NCBI RefSeq assembly: GCF_001298445.1
Contig: NZ_CP012036.1
Span: forward strand, 3,625,351-3,689,350
Direction of reading: 5' to 3'
Origin: Nostoc piscinale CENA21
GTDB taxonomy: Bacteria; Cyanobacteriota; Cyanobacteriia; Cyanobacteriales; Nostocaceae
DNA: 64,000 nt
Part shown: positions 28,882-37,908 of the stretch, piece by piece
How positions within the stretch are numbered: position 1 is the first letter of the stretch
Layout of the letters: every line of letters begins with the position of its first letter
Position numbers and translations under genes: made by a program
Notes under the pieces: generated by a model
The model's database searches: none
The model's input: only the letters and a program-made list of their open reading frames with translations
Told to the model about the DNA's origin: nothing

Positions 28882-29142
28882 ATGGGTCGCATAAATCCCT
28901 ACACCCTGCAAATGCAAATTACCCGGATGTTTGACCAAGGACAATCATTTTTCGCTACAACCAAAGTCCAGGAATGGTTAAAAGAACGTAATCAAAATCC
29001 TTTAGACTACGATATTGTTTTCCACCAAAAACCTGCTCCTCCTGGCTCTAAAGAAGTCATGGTAGTAGAAATTGAACTGCGCCGCAAAGATGGACAGCCT
29101 GTAGATGCTTGGCTGCAAGAACAAGCTAACCTTCATGCCTAA
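28882..29142 (+). CDS. Conserved small cyanobacterial protein
   Basis: An 86-residue soluble protein with an AAAGG upstream of its ATG. It begins MGRINPYTLQMQITRMFDQG and carries a central KVQEWLKERNQNP helix. EVMVVEIELRRKDGQPVDAW follows. The mixed alpha/beta pattern suggests a compact domain. I do not recognise a function. It is divergent from the Rieske gene and convergent with the ferrochelatase-like gene. Confidence 0.65.
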   Translation: MGRINPYTLQMQITRMFDQGQSFFATTKVQEWLKERNQNPLDYDIVFHQKPAPPGSKEVMVVEIELRRKDGQPVDAWLQEQANLHA

Positions 29143-29303
29143 GTCTTGAAAGTGCTGAGTCACCGAAGTTTGCTCAACGCGGGGAACCCGCGCACGCAAG
29201 TTCTCTCCGCACGCAACTTCTCGCTGAGTAGTAACTCAGTTCCTAACAGATGCTTTGACTGCTATGCAATTTTGGATTTTAGACTTTGGATTTTGAATTA
29301 TCC

Positions 29304-29341
29304 GTAAGAAGGGTGGACAAAACTTTGCCCACCCTTCTTAC
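29304..29341. terminator. Bidirectional hairpin between convergent genes
   Basis: GTAAGAAGGGTGG (29304-29316) and CCACCCTTCTTAC (29329-29341) form a perfect 13-bp stem that may extend through the ACAAAA/TTTGCC interior. It lies between the ends of the 86-residue protein gene and the ferrochelatase-like gene and could stop both. It resembles the hairpin at 28329. Confidence 0.65.
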
Positions 29342-29384
29342 TATCGAAATTATTAATTCTGACTTCTGGCTTCTGACTTCTTCA

Positions 29385-30494
29385 TCAATGATGGTGATGA
29401 TGTTCAGTTAAATGAGGATTCACTGTCACCGCTTGTTCTGACAATAAATCGGCAATATGAGAATTTGCCCATTCTGCTGCCATTGCCAAAAATTCTGGAT
29501 TGTCGTTAACACAAGCCATCTGCACATAATCCACACCAGAATGTTGCTTTTCTAAAGCATGAATAATGTGATGGACATCTAATAAAGTTTCATGGTTTTC
29601 GGTAGCGAAACCAATGGGCATAAATACTATGACTTTTGCACCTAATTGAATCAGGTTTTTAGCAGCTTGTTCAGCGTTAGGCTGTGTCCATTCAATTAAA
29701 GGTGTATCGTGATTTAACCAGCCCACCGATATTAACGGATAGCGGTTAATCAATTTTTCTCTGACTAAATCGTAAAGTGCTTGGCTTTCAGTTATTCCAG
29801 AGGTGAAACCTTTGGCTTTATGCGGACAACCGTGATTCATTAATACAATCCCGATTTGGGAAGGTAAGTAATTTGCGGCTAAATCAGCATCGATTTTTTC
29901 TTCTACCAGATGCGCCATCAAATCGATGTAAGCTGGTTCGTTGTAAAAAGAGGGAATGTAACGCTGTCCTTTAACCCAGTGTTCTTCTCCGGCTGTGATT
30001 TCGGCTAAAGCGTTATTCACTTGCTCGATCGCAATTCCACTAGTAAAGATTGAATCAACAACCAACAGGGGGTAGATTAACAGCTTATCAAACCCTTGGC
30101 TCTGGATTTCTGCTAAAACTTGCTTGGGCAGAAATGGCGCACAGAAGTTAAATGCTTTGAATACTTTAACGCGATCACCCCACTTCGCTTGTAAATTTTG
30201 TTCAATACCCGCTCGTTGCTGCTCAAATATGGCGTTATGTGGCGAAATAAAATCATGATGTGTATGGCCCCATTCATGGCGGTCAAATAGCGCCAAAAGC
30301 CTTGCTAGAGGAGGATAAATCCAAGTGGGAACGGGTGCAAACTTCGCTGTGAGTAAATTTAAAGCCTGTTCGTTATAGTTGGCAAAATCTTCGTAGCTTT
30401 CGACTTCACCATAGCCCATTAATAATACAGCTACACGGTCTTGACCAGGTAGATGCTCATGGGTGTGTTGCAATTTTTCTGGGGTAGCAACCAC
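29385..30494 (-). CDS. Ferrochelatase-family protein with His-rich tail
   Basis: A 369-residue protein with the chelatase fold. The N-terminal strand is RVAVLLMGYGEVESYEDF. The catalytic-type His lies in MNHGCPHKAKG, corresponding to the SAHGxP block of HemH. The Glu block is PIGFATENHETLLDVHHI, corresponding to SEHxETL. Sequence around these motifs departs from housekeeping ferrochelatase. The N-terminus is His-rich (LQHTHEHLP), and the C-terminus ends TEHHHHH, likely metal binding. It may insert iron or another metal into a tetrapyrrole, or be a chelatase paralogue; substrate is not determinable. Confidence 0.75.
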   Translation of the reverse strand: MVATPEKLQHTHEHLPGQDRVAVLLMGYGEVESYEDFANYNEQALNLLTAKFAPVPTWIYPPLARLLALFDRHEWGHTHHDFISPHNAIFEQQRAGIEQNLQAKWGDRVKVFKAFNFCAPFLPKQVLAEIQSQGFDKLLIYPLLVVDSIFTSGIAIEQVNNALAEITAGEEHWVKGQRYIPSFYNEPAYIDLMAHLVEEKIDADLAANYLPSQIGIVLMNHGCPHKAKGFTSGITESQALYDLVREKLINRYPLISVGWLNHDTPLIEWTQPNAEQAAKNLIQLGAKVIVFMPIGFATENHETLLDVHHIIHALEKQHSGVDYVQMACVNDNPEFLAMAAEWANSHIADLLSEQAVTVNPHLTEHHHHH

Positions 30495-30832
30495 AATACA
30501 TTCCTCAATAGAAATTCAGAGTCAAGAGCTAGGTAATAGCTCTCGTGTATTTTTCTGAATGATAAATCATTATCCCTTCCGGGGGGATAGGATAACCAGA
30601 AAATTAACAACAATACTTCAAAAGACATACTTAGAATTAATCCTAGATACTGAGTATGACAAAATAATTACCGAGTATCCTCAAGAAAAATTTAACTAAT
30701 AGGTTCTCTTTATGTGAGATTTTTAAGTATGTTTTATGTCTTTTTGTTTAAATAAAAATACTTAATTGAATTCTGAATTAATGAACAAAAACGCCAGAAA
30801 GAGCAACTGTCACTTGTGAGCATAAAAGATAA
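30495..30832. other. Divergent intergenic region, 338 bp
   Basis: No gene. It probably contains promoters for the ferrochelatase-like gene (minus) and the hydrolase-like gene (plus). A small TATCCC/GGGATA inverted repeat lies at 30571-30589. Confidence 0.45.
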
Positions 30833-31375
30833 ATGATGATCATCCTTTGCCCAGGAATTCATGAACCAGAACTCACAGAAAACTTTATTTCAGGCTGGTT
30901 AAGCGAAAAAAGAGATAAAATTATGGTGTTTCCGGGGCAAGGTATTTTAGCATTATCAGCCCCACATATTTTGCAATTTTTAGGCGATCGCTGCAAAAAC
31001 CGTCAAAATTCACCTATTGTATTTATTAGCTTCAGTGCCGGAGTTGTGGGAGCGATCGCCGCCGCCTGGAACTGGCAAATCTGGGGAGGACAAGTCAAAG
31101 CATTTATTGCTATAGATGGATGGGGTGTACCTTTATGGGGGGATTTTCCCATTCATCGCCTCAGCCACGATTATTTTACACATTGGAGTTCTTTGTTACT
31201 CAGTAGTGGGCATAATAATTTTTACGCAGAACCAACCGTTGACCATTTATCTATGTGGCGATCGCCCCAAAATGTCCAAGGTTGGTGGGTAGACTCTTCA
31301 AATGAAGATTCTCCCCAAAAAATGCGCTTGACTGCTGCTGAGTTTTTGCATTTGTTGCTAAAACGCTATGAATAA
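30833..31375 (+). CDS. Alpha/beta-hydrolase-like protein
   Basis: A 180-residue compact protein. It opens with the strand MIILCPGIHEPELTENFI. A nucleophile-elbow-like SFSAGVVGAIA lies near residue 68, and VDHLSMWRSP near the C-terminus could place a catalytic His. It is shorter than most alpha/beta hydrolases and lacks a clear lid. No signal peptide. Conserved-looking in cyanobacteria, but the substrate is unknown. A second ATG follows immediately; either start changes one residue only. Confidence 0.6.
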   Translation: MMIILCPGIHEPELTENFISGWLSEKRDKIMVFPGQGILALSAPHILQFLGDRCKNRQNSPIVFISFSAGVVGAIAAAWNWQIWGGQVKAFIAIDGWGVPLWGDFPIHRLSHDYFTHWSSLLLSSGHNNFYAEPTVDHLSMWRSPQNVQGWWVDSSNEDSPQKMRLTAAEFLHLLLKRYE

Positions 31376-31558
31376 AAATAGTCCGGAAAACAGCATCAGC
31401 AAACAGGAGTGAGAAATAGAAGACAGAAGAATTTTAGATTTTGGATTTTCAATTGTGTTATCCAAAATTGAACTACCAGAAAGCTAAAATTTCACACTTT
31501 ATACTTTATTCTTTCCCTCAGCTGTTCTATCTACCCTAGTCGTTATCACTAAGAACCG

Positions 31559-32821
31559 ATGTTTCCAACTGAACCTGCTGCTGTCAATAATGGGTTTAGC
31601 GCACTGCTAAAAAACCGTGGCTTCATGCTTCTGTGGATTGGACAACTCATTTCCCAGTTGGCAGATAAAGTCTTTTTCGTGCTGATGATTGCCTTACTGG
31701 AATTTTATCCAGCCCCATCAGGATTAGCCGAGAACTCGATGTACTCAACTTTGATGGTGGCATTTACCATCCCCGCCATTTTATTCGGTTCTGCGGGTGG
31801 TGTGTTTGTGGATCGGTTGCCAAAAAAGCTGATCATGGTAGGCTCCGATATTGTGCGTGGGCTATTAACACTGTGTCTGCCCTTTTTACCAAGAGAATTT
31901 TTTATTTTATTAATTCTCACCTTTTGCATCTCTACAGTAACGCAGTTTTTTGCCCCCGCAGAACAAGCAGCCATCCCCTTATTAGTACGGCGAGAAAATT
32001 TATTGGCAGCCAACGCCCTGTTTAGCAGCACCATGATGGGCGCGTTGATAGTAGGTTTTGCCATTGGAGAACCCATATTAAGTTGGGCTAAAACCTTAAT
32101 GGGAGAAGAATACGGGCAAGAAATTATCGTTGGCGGACTATACATTTTATCGGGTGTGATGATGCAACCGATTCAATTTAAAGAACATAAACCCCATCGA
32201 GAACATCGAGTATCTGTGAACCCTTGGGCGGAATTTAGAGAAAGTGTGCGCTACCTCAAGAAAAACCGCTTAGTTTTAAATGCAATGCTGCAACTAACCA
32301 CCTTATATTGTGTGTTTGCAGCTTTAACAGTCTTGACAATTCGATTAGCAGAAGAGTTTGGTTTAAAAGAAAAGCAGTTTGGCTTTTTCTTAGCAGCTGC
32401 TGGAGTTGGAATGCTCATCGGGGCTGGGATTTTAGGTCACTGGGGGGATAAATTACACCACAAGCCTTTACCTTTGATGGGATTTTTAGCAATGGCACTA
32501 GTTTTGGGAGTCTTCACATTTACCCATAACTTATTGCTGGCATTAGGCCTGTGTACATTGTTAGGTATAGGTGCGGCCTTAATTGGCGTACCTATGCAAA
32601 CTTTAATTCAGCAACAAACACCACCAACCATGCACGGTAAAGTATTTGGTTTTCAAAACCATGCCGTAAATATTGCTTTATCTGTACCTTTAGCCATTAC
32701 TGGGCCATTAACAGATGTCCTTGGGTTGCGTGTGGTACTAGTGACAATGAGCGTTGTCGTTGCTGCTGTTGGTGTTTGGGCATGGCAAAATACCCGCCGA
32801 GTATTACAAGATGTGATTTAA
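31559..32821 (+). CDS. MFS transporter
   Basis: A 420-residue membrane protein with about 11-12 helices. Landmarks are FMLLWIGQLISQLADKVFFV in helix 1, GGVFVDRLPKKLIMVGSDIVRG as the loop 2-3 motif, and a long loop near residue 210 (EHKPHREHRVSVNPW) before the second half. This pattern is typical of the MFS subgroup with NRE/EntS-like efflux proteins. The substrate is unknown. It is a single gene, with acetolactate synthase starting 218 bp downstream. Confidence 0.85.
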   Translation: MFPTEPAAVNNGFSALLKNRGFMLLWIGQLISQLADKVFFVLMIALLEFYPAPSGLAENSMYSTLMVAFTIPAILFGSAGGVFVDRLPKKLIMVGSDIVRGLLTLCLPFLPREFFILLILTFCISTVTQFFAPAEQAAIPLLVRRENLLAANALFSSTMMGALIVGFAIGEPILSWAKTLMGEEYGQEIIVGGLYILSGVMMQPIQFKEHKPHREHRVSVNPWAEFRESVRYLKKNRLVLNAMLQLTTLYCVFAALTVLTIRLAEEFGLKEKQFGFFLAAAGVGMLIGAGILGHWGDKLHHKPLPLMGFLAMALVLGVFTFTHNLLLALGLCTLLGIGAALIGVPMQTLIQQQTPPTMHGKVFGFQNHAVNIALSVPLAITGPLTDVLGLRVVLVTMSVVVAAVGVWAWQNTRRVLQDVI

Positions 32822-33039
32822 AGAGCTTGATTGTCTATGATGAAAGATAGTTAGCTGCAAAATAATTTTTGAATTGATATTTTTGCAAGATTCAGCACAA
32901 ACAGATTTATCTGTTTGTCACTTCTACCTTGTGATTGATATTTAAAAAATCGGTAGGCACTAAATCGAACTTTTCCATTAAAATGAAATCTTAACTACAG
33001 AATTTAAGCGTTAACTTAGCTATTATCTGAGGTTCGACC

Positions 33040-34935
33040 GTGACCTTGAGCTTGCCTTCCCCGATTAGTCCCGCAAAAACCGAGAATCAAAACCAGTCTG
33101 CTGCTCAATCGTCAGTTGTGACACCCAAACGGGCAACTGGTGGTTTCGCTTTACTAGATAGCCTCCTCCGCCACGGCGTTGAGTATATTTTTGGTTATCC
33201 TGGTGGGGCAATCCTGCCGATTTATGATGATTTATACAAAGTAGAATCCACTGGTGCGCTGAAGCACATCCTGGTAAGGCATGAACAAGGCGCAGCCCAC
33301 GCCGCAGACGGCTATGCCCGCGCCACTGGTAAGGTAGGAGTTTGCTTTGGGACTTCTGGCCCTGGGGCGACCAATTTGGTAACAGGTATCGCTACAGCCT
33401 ACATGGATTCGATTCCAATGGTGATCGTCACGGGACAAGTACCCCGGAAAATGATCGGTACAGATGCGTTCCAAGAAACCGATATTTACGGCATTACTTT
33501 ACCCATAGTCAAGCACTCTTATGTTGTGCGCGACCCCAAAGACATGGCCAGAATTGTGGCTGAAGCATTTCACATTGCCAGCACAGGCAGACCAGGGCCA
33601 GTTTTAATTGATGTCCCCAAAGATGTAGCCTTTGAAGAATTTGATTATGAGCCTGTAGAACCAGGTACAGTCAAATTACCTGGATATCGCCCCACAGTTA
33701 AGGGAAATCCCCGCCAAATCAATGCGGCAATTAAGTTGCTGAAAGAAAGCCGCCGTCCATTGTTGTATGTTGGTGGTGGTGCGATCGCAGCTAACGCCCA
33801 TGAAGAAGTTAAACAGTTAGCTGAGTTATTCAATATTCCTGTCACCACCACATTGATGGGAATTGGTGCATTTGATGAACATCATCCTTTGTCTGTGGGG
33901 ATGTTGGGAATGCACGGCACAGCCTACGCTAACTTTGCTGTCAGTGATTGTGATTTGTTGATTTGCATTGGGGCAAGATTTGATGACCGCGTGACTGGTA
34001 AATTAGATGAATTTGCCTCCCGCGCCAAAGTAATTCACATCGACATCGACCCAGCAGAAGTAGGGAAAAACCGCATTCCTGAAGTACCCATTGTTGGTGA
34101 TGTCCGCAATGTACTGCTTGATTTGTTGCGACGCTGCAAGCAATCTGGGATTAAACCTACACCCAACCAAAACCAAGAATGGTTGAATTTAATTAACCGT
34201 TGGCGGGAAGAATATCCCTTAGTTGTTCCCCAGCACCCCGACAGCATTTCTCCCCAAGAAGCCATTGTCGAAGTTAGTCGCCAAGCACCCCACGCCTTCT
34301 ACACCACAGATGTAGGTCAGCATCAAATGTGGGCGGCGCAATTCCTCAAGAATGGGCCACGCCGTTGGATTTCCAGCGCGGGTTTAGGAACAATGGGTTT
34401 TGGCTTACCTGCGGCTATTGGTGCAAAAGTCGCCTTCCCTGACGAAGAAGTGATTTGTATTAGCGGTGATGCAAGTTTCCAAATGTGTTTACAAGAATTG
34501 GGAACAGCAGCACAATATGGGATTAATGTCAAGACTGTAATCGTTAACAATGGTTGGCAGGGAATGGTGCGTCAGTGGCAACAAGCTTTCCACGGCGAAC
34601 GTTACTCTTCTTCCAACATGGAAGTTGGGATGCCAGATATTGAGTTATTGGCGAAAGCTTATGGTATCAAAGGCATTGTAGTTAAAGAACGGGAGCAATT
34701 AAAAGATGCGATCGCCGAAATGTTGGCGTATAACGGCCCCGTCATCTTAAATGTTCACGTCACCAGAGATGAAAACTGCTATCCAATGGTAGCCCCTGGT
34801 AAGAGCAACGCCCAAATGGTCGGTTTACCCAAGCAACCACCCACAAGTTCTGTAGAACCTGTTTGTTGTAGTCACTGCGGTAGCATGAATGCGCCAAACC
34901 ATAACTTCTGTTCTGATTGTGGGACGAAGTTGTAA
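33040..34935 (+). CDS. ilvB: Acetolactate synthase large subunit with C-terminal zinc ribbon
   Basis: Catalyses the first common step of valine, leucine and isoleucine synthesis: condensation of two pyruvates, or pyruvate with 2-oxobutyrate, using thiamine diphosphate. The 631-residue product has the TPP enzyme N-domain (GVEYIFGYPGGAILPIYDDL, HEQGAAHAADGYARATG), the central FAD domain and the TPP-binding block GDASFQMCLQELGTAAQYGINVKTVIVNN. The start is GTG at 33040, after GAGG. After the usual C-terminus it carries CCSHCGSMNAPNHNFCSDCG (about residues 608-627), a C-x2-C/C-x2-C zinc ribbon not present in the standard enzyme. The small subunit (ilvN) is not in this window. Confidence 0.95.
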   Translation: MTLSLPSPISPAKTENQNQSAAQSSVVTPKRATGGFALLDSLLRHGVEYIFGYPGGAILPIYDDLYKVESTGALKHILVRHEQGAAHAADGYARATGKVGVCFGTSGPGATNLVTGIATAYMDSIPMVIVTGQVPRKMIGTDAFQETDIYGITLPIVKHSYVVRDPKDMARIVAEAFHIASTGRPGPVLIDVPKDVAFEEFDYEPVEPGTVKLPGYRPTVKGNPRQINAAIKLLKESRRPLLYVGGGAIAANAHEEVKQLAELFNIPVTTTLMGIGAFDEHHPLSVGMLGMHGTAYANFAVSDCDLLICIGARFDDRVTGKLDEFASRAKVIHIDIDPAEVGKNRIPEVPIVGDVRNVLLDLLRRCKQSGIKPTPNQNQEWLNLINRWREEYPLVVPQHPDSISPQEAIVEVSRQAPHAFYTTDVGQHQMWAAQFLKNGPRRWISSAGLGTMGFGLPAAIGAKVAFPDEEVICISGDASFQMCLQELGTAAQYGINVKTVIVNNGWQGMVRQWQQAFHGERYSSSNMEVGMPDIELLAKAYGIKGIVVKEREQLKDAIAEMLAYNGPVILNVHVTRDENCYPMVAPGKSNAQMVGLPKQPPTSSVEPVCCSHCGSMNAPNHNFCSDCGTKL

Positions 34936-35083
34936 GTAAAGTCAGGTTGGGTGTAAGGGTGTAGGGGTATAGGGGTGTATGATAGGCAGGAGGCAGGAGG
35001 ACAATTAGAAAGGTTTTCAGACCTTCTAGTTGAAGACCGAAGTTACTTCTTCCCCTCACCCCCTTACACCCTCATACCCTCTC

Positions 35084-36121
35084 TTAATAGGGATCTGAAT
35101 TAAACCTCCCCCGCTTCACACTTCTAAAGTAATAACCCCGGTTTGGCGGGTTTCTCAGGTCGAATGTATCGCCACTGGGAACCCGCCAAATTTTATAGTC
35201 ATGGTAAGTCAGAGGTGTTCGGGGTTTACATATCTCCGGCGGGTGGTCACCCAAGACAAAGTAGGCGGCGTTTCTCCCCATCACCTTGGCTAGACCATAT
35301 TTATCTATGACAAGGGATGTCTCCTCACTAATAGCTATTCCTAAAACGCGGTTAGCTTTACCATCTTGAATTTGTCGGGCAATAAAAGCCATAATGCGAC
35401 CCATACGTTTACGGCTATCAAAGTGGGTATCGATGATAGTTCCGCGCAAATGACCCCATTGAAAAAAATCGTATGTAAAGGTGATATTTCGATAAGGGTC
35501 TTCGAGTATTTCTCTTGTTTCTATGCTGTCTTCGCAAGCACAAGAATCGTAGATATACTCACTGTGAATCATTGCACCTGCACTCGTCCCGCCAATTGCA
35601 CCGCCTCTAGTGTAGACTTCTCGCACAGCGTTTTCTAGTCTGGTGTTTTTCCAACTGCGGATATATTGACATTGGTCGCCACCAGCAAAGAAAACTACGC
35701 CAGCTTTTCTGACTTTGGTGACGATATCTTCCCGGTTGGCATCATTACGGTTACTAATGATGAGTGTTTTGACTGAGTTTACACCTCTCATTCCATAAAT
35801 GAGGTGATTGTAATCATCACTGCCATAAGTGCGGAGAACCACCACATCAACTTTATTGGCGCTGCTACTAGTATCTCCACGAACTTGGTCAATCATCCAT
35901 TGAATAGCCTTCTCAACATCAGGGCCACCACCGCCTAAGTTAAGTACGGGGCCAGCTAGACGAGGAAGGTGGGAAAGGGGCGGAACAACATCAACAGTGT
36001 TGTCAATGAAGTGGCGTTTCAGGTATGCTGTAAGACGGGTTATTAAACTGGCACCCATCCTTAACAACACAGTTCCCAAATTCTTCCAGAACTTTGCTAT
36101 ATCTGGGAATGCCTTCGTCAT
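35084..36121 (-). CDS. Cyanophycinase-like peptidase (family S51)
   Basis: A 345-residue protein resembling cyanophycinase, which cleaves the storage polymer multi-L-arginyl-poly-L-aspartate into beta-Asp-Arg dipeptides. The nucleophile motif is GGAIGGTSAGAMI (Ser), with FFAGGDQCQYI before it and RGTIIDTHFDSRKRMGR after it. ISEETSLVID is also family-like. It has an unusual N-terminal extension of about 60 residues with a long amphipathic helix (TKAFPDIAKFWKNLGTVLLR) before the hydrolase core. No cyanophycin synthetase adjoins. ATG at 36121 is chosen over the TTG at 36139. It may act on other peptides. Confidence 0.8.
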   Translation of the reverse strand: MTKAFPDIAKFWKNLGTVLLRMGASLITRLTAYLKRHFIDNTVDVVPPLSHLPRLAGPVLNLGGGGPDVEKAIQWMIDQVRGDTSSSANKVDVVVLRTYGSDDYNHLIYGMRGVNSVKTLIISNRNDANREDIVTKVRKAGVVFFAGGDQCQYIRSWKNTRLENAVREVYTRGGAIGGTSAGAMIHSEYIYDSCACEDSIETREILEDPYRNITFTYDFFQWGHLRGTIIDTHFDSRKRMGRIMAFIARQIQDGKANRVLGIAISEETSLVIDKYGLAKVMGRNAAYFVLGDHPPEICKPRTPLTYHDYKIWRVPSGDTFDLRNPPNRGYYFRSVKRGRFNSDPY

Positions 36122-36284
36122 ACTAACTTTATAGAGCAAACTGCATTTACTGTTTACTCTCGCATCAGAAGGCTTGAAATTCCCAGCGTACAGGTCTTGT
36201 AATGTTTTTTAACGTCAAATAGTCCAGAGTAATCATTTATTCTCTGGTTTGGGGGCAGTATCCTCAGTTTTACTCTGTGTTGAA

Positions 36285-37472
36285 TTACCAGATAACTTGC
36301 GATCGCTCCTGCGCCACTCGCTGATAAACTGACTCTGTTTGCTGGGCTAATTTTGACCAGCTAAAGCGGCGTTCTAAATCTTCGTAAGCATTATCAACCA
36401 GCCATTGCCGATATTCGGGGTTTTTCAAAACCTCCAAAATTCCCCACGCCAAAGAATCAGGATCATTTACCCCAGTGACGATACCTGTTTTGGTATGCTG
36501 AACAACTTCCGGGAAACCACCAGTGTCGGAAACTACCACGGGTACACGCGATGCAAAGCTTTCTAAAGCCACGATACCAAAGGGTTCATAAAAACTAGGA
36601 AATACAGCACAGTCGGCGATGGTTTGGAACTTATCTAAGTATTCATCAGATAAGAAACCAGTAAAATAGCATTTATCCCAAATGCCTAAATCTGCGGCTT
36701 GGCGTTTAAGATGATCGGTATTACCGCCACCAATAATCACAAATTTAACGTAACCACCCATCTCTGCAAGAACTTTGGGTGCAGCATTTAATAATACTGG
36801 TACACCTTTTTCATGAGTCATCCGCCCGACATAGTAAACAATTTTTTCACCATCGGCGGCAAATTGGCGGCGAAAATCTTGCGCGTGAAAATCTTGGTGA
36901 TGCTGTTTTTTCTCTGGACGGATACCGTTATAAATCACATCGATTTTGTCCCAAGGGCTGCTGAGGGCGCGTTCTACTTCGCGGCGCATATAGTCCGTAC
37001 AAACAATAACTCGCCAAGCATCGAAAGCGAGTAAGTTTTCTTTGCCGTGAATATAGCGTTGAATATCGTTATGAATGCCGTTATAGCGTCCGTATTCTGT
37101 GGCGTGAATTGTTGCAATTAAAGGGATTTTAAAAGTATGCTTGAGGGCGATCGCTGCATCACCCACTAACCAATCATGGGCATGGATAATATCAAACGGC
37201 CCTTCCTCCAAAATTAACTTACCACCGTGATGACCCATGCTTTGGTTAAGATTGACAATCCAGTGAAAAAAGTCATTACTATGTCCCACCGGTACCCGAT
37301 GCACATTTATGCCTTCCACAACCTCATACATCGGTGCTTGACCAAATTCCACTGTAATTAAGTGAATTTCATGCCCTAACTTAGCTATTTCTGGATACAA
37401 CTCAGCTACGTGTCTCGCAATACCGCCGACTATTCTTGGTGGAAATTCCCAACTTAATACAAGTATTTTCAT
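36285..37472 (-). CDS. GT4-family glycosyltransferase
   Basis: A 395-residue GT-B enzyme. The N-domain starts MKILVLSWEFPPRIVGGIAR with the Gly-rich acceptor loop. The C-domain shows YYVGRMTHEKGVPVLLNA and the nucleotide-sugar site FPSFYEPFGIVALESFASRV with the E-x7-E motif, then SDTGGFPEVV. It resembles the glycogen-synthase-like GT4 enzymes of bacteria; NDP-sugar donor and acceptor are not determinable. No other polysaccharide genes are next to it. Confidence 0.88.
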   Translation of the reverse strand: MKILVLSWEFPPRIVGGIARHVAELYPEIAKLGHEIHLITVEFGQAPMYEVVEGINVHRVPVGHSNDFFHWIVNLNQSMGHHGGKLILEEGPFDIIHAHDWLVGDAAIALKHTFKIPLIATIHATEYGRYNGIHNDIQRYIHGKENLLAFDAWRVIVCTDYMRREVERALSSPWDKIDVIYNGIRPEKKQHHQDFHAQDFRRQFAADGEKIVYYVGRMTHEKGVPVLLNAAPKVLAEMGGYVKFVIIGGGNTDHLKRQAADLGIWDKCYFTGFLSDEYLDKFQTIADCAVFPSFYEPFGIVALESFASRVPVVVSDTGGFPEVVQHTKTGIVTGVNDPDSLAWGILEVLKNPEYRQWLVDNAYEDLERRFSWSKLAQQTESVYQRVAQERSQVIW

Positions 37473-37908
37473 GTACTAAAATCTCCAAATTTTTATAAAT
37501 TTCTCAAAAAACTAGCTGTATCTCAAAAATACAAGGAGAAGAAATCTATTGAGTCGGTATGTTTACCAAAGTTTTCTAATTTTTTAATAATTTTAGGGAT
37601 AGATCACAGGTTATCAAGGTTGAGCAGATTCGCAAATACCTTATGAAACTTACTAGGTTAATTGATAAATGTTCCTAAGGGGATGAAGTCTCTTACCCCT
37701 TTGTTGAGTTTTATGTAAGCGTACAAGGGTGTAAGTTCGGTCTGTAACCTGTAACCTATCTCCTGCTATATGTCCAAATTTTCAGGACATAAATAAAAGA
37801 ATGTCAAGAGAATCTTCCCTTAGACATTCCTGGTAGTTGCTGTATGCAGTTAATAACAGTCTTTATCCAATAAAAGTCACAATGGATTCTGACTTCTAAA
37901 TTCTTTAA
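37473..37908. other. Intergenic region between GT4 and LepA genes
   Basis: 436 bp, both flanking genes on the minus strand. Contains the GT4 promoter and the LepA 3' end. A stem AATGTC/GACATT at about 37800-37828 may be part of a LepA terminator. No gene seen. Confidence 0.4.
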
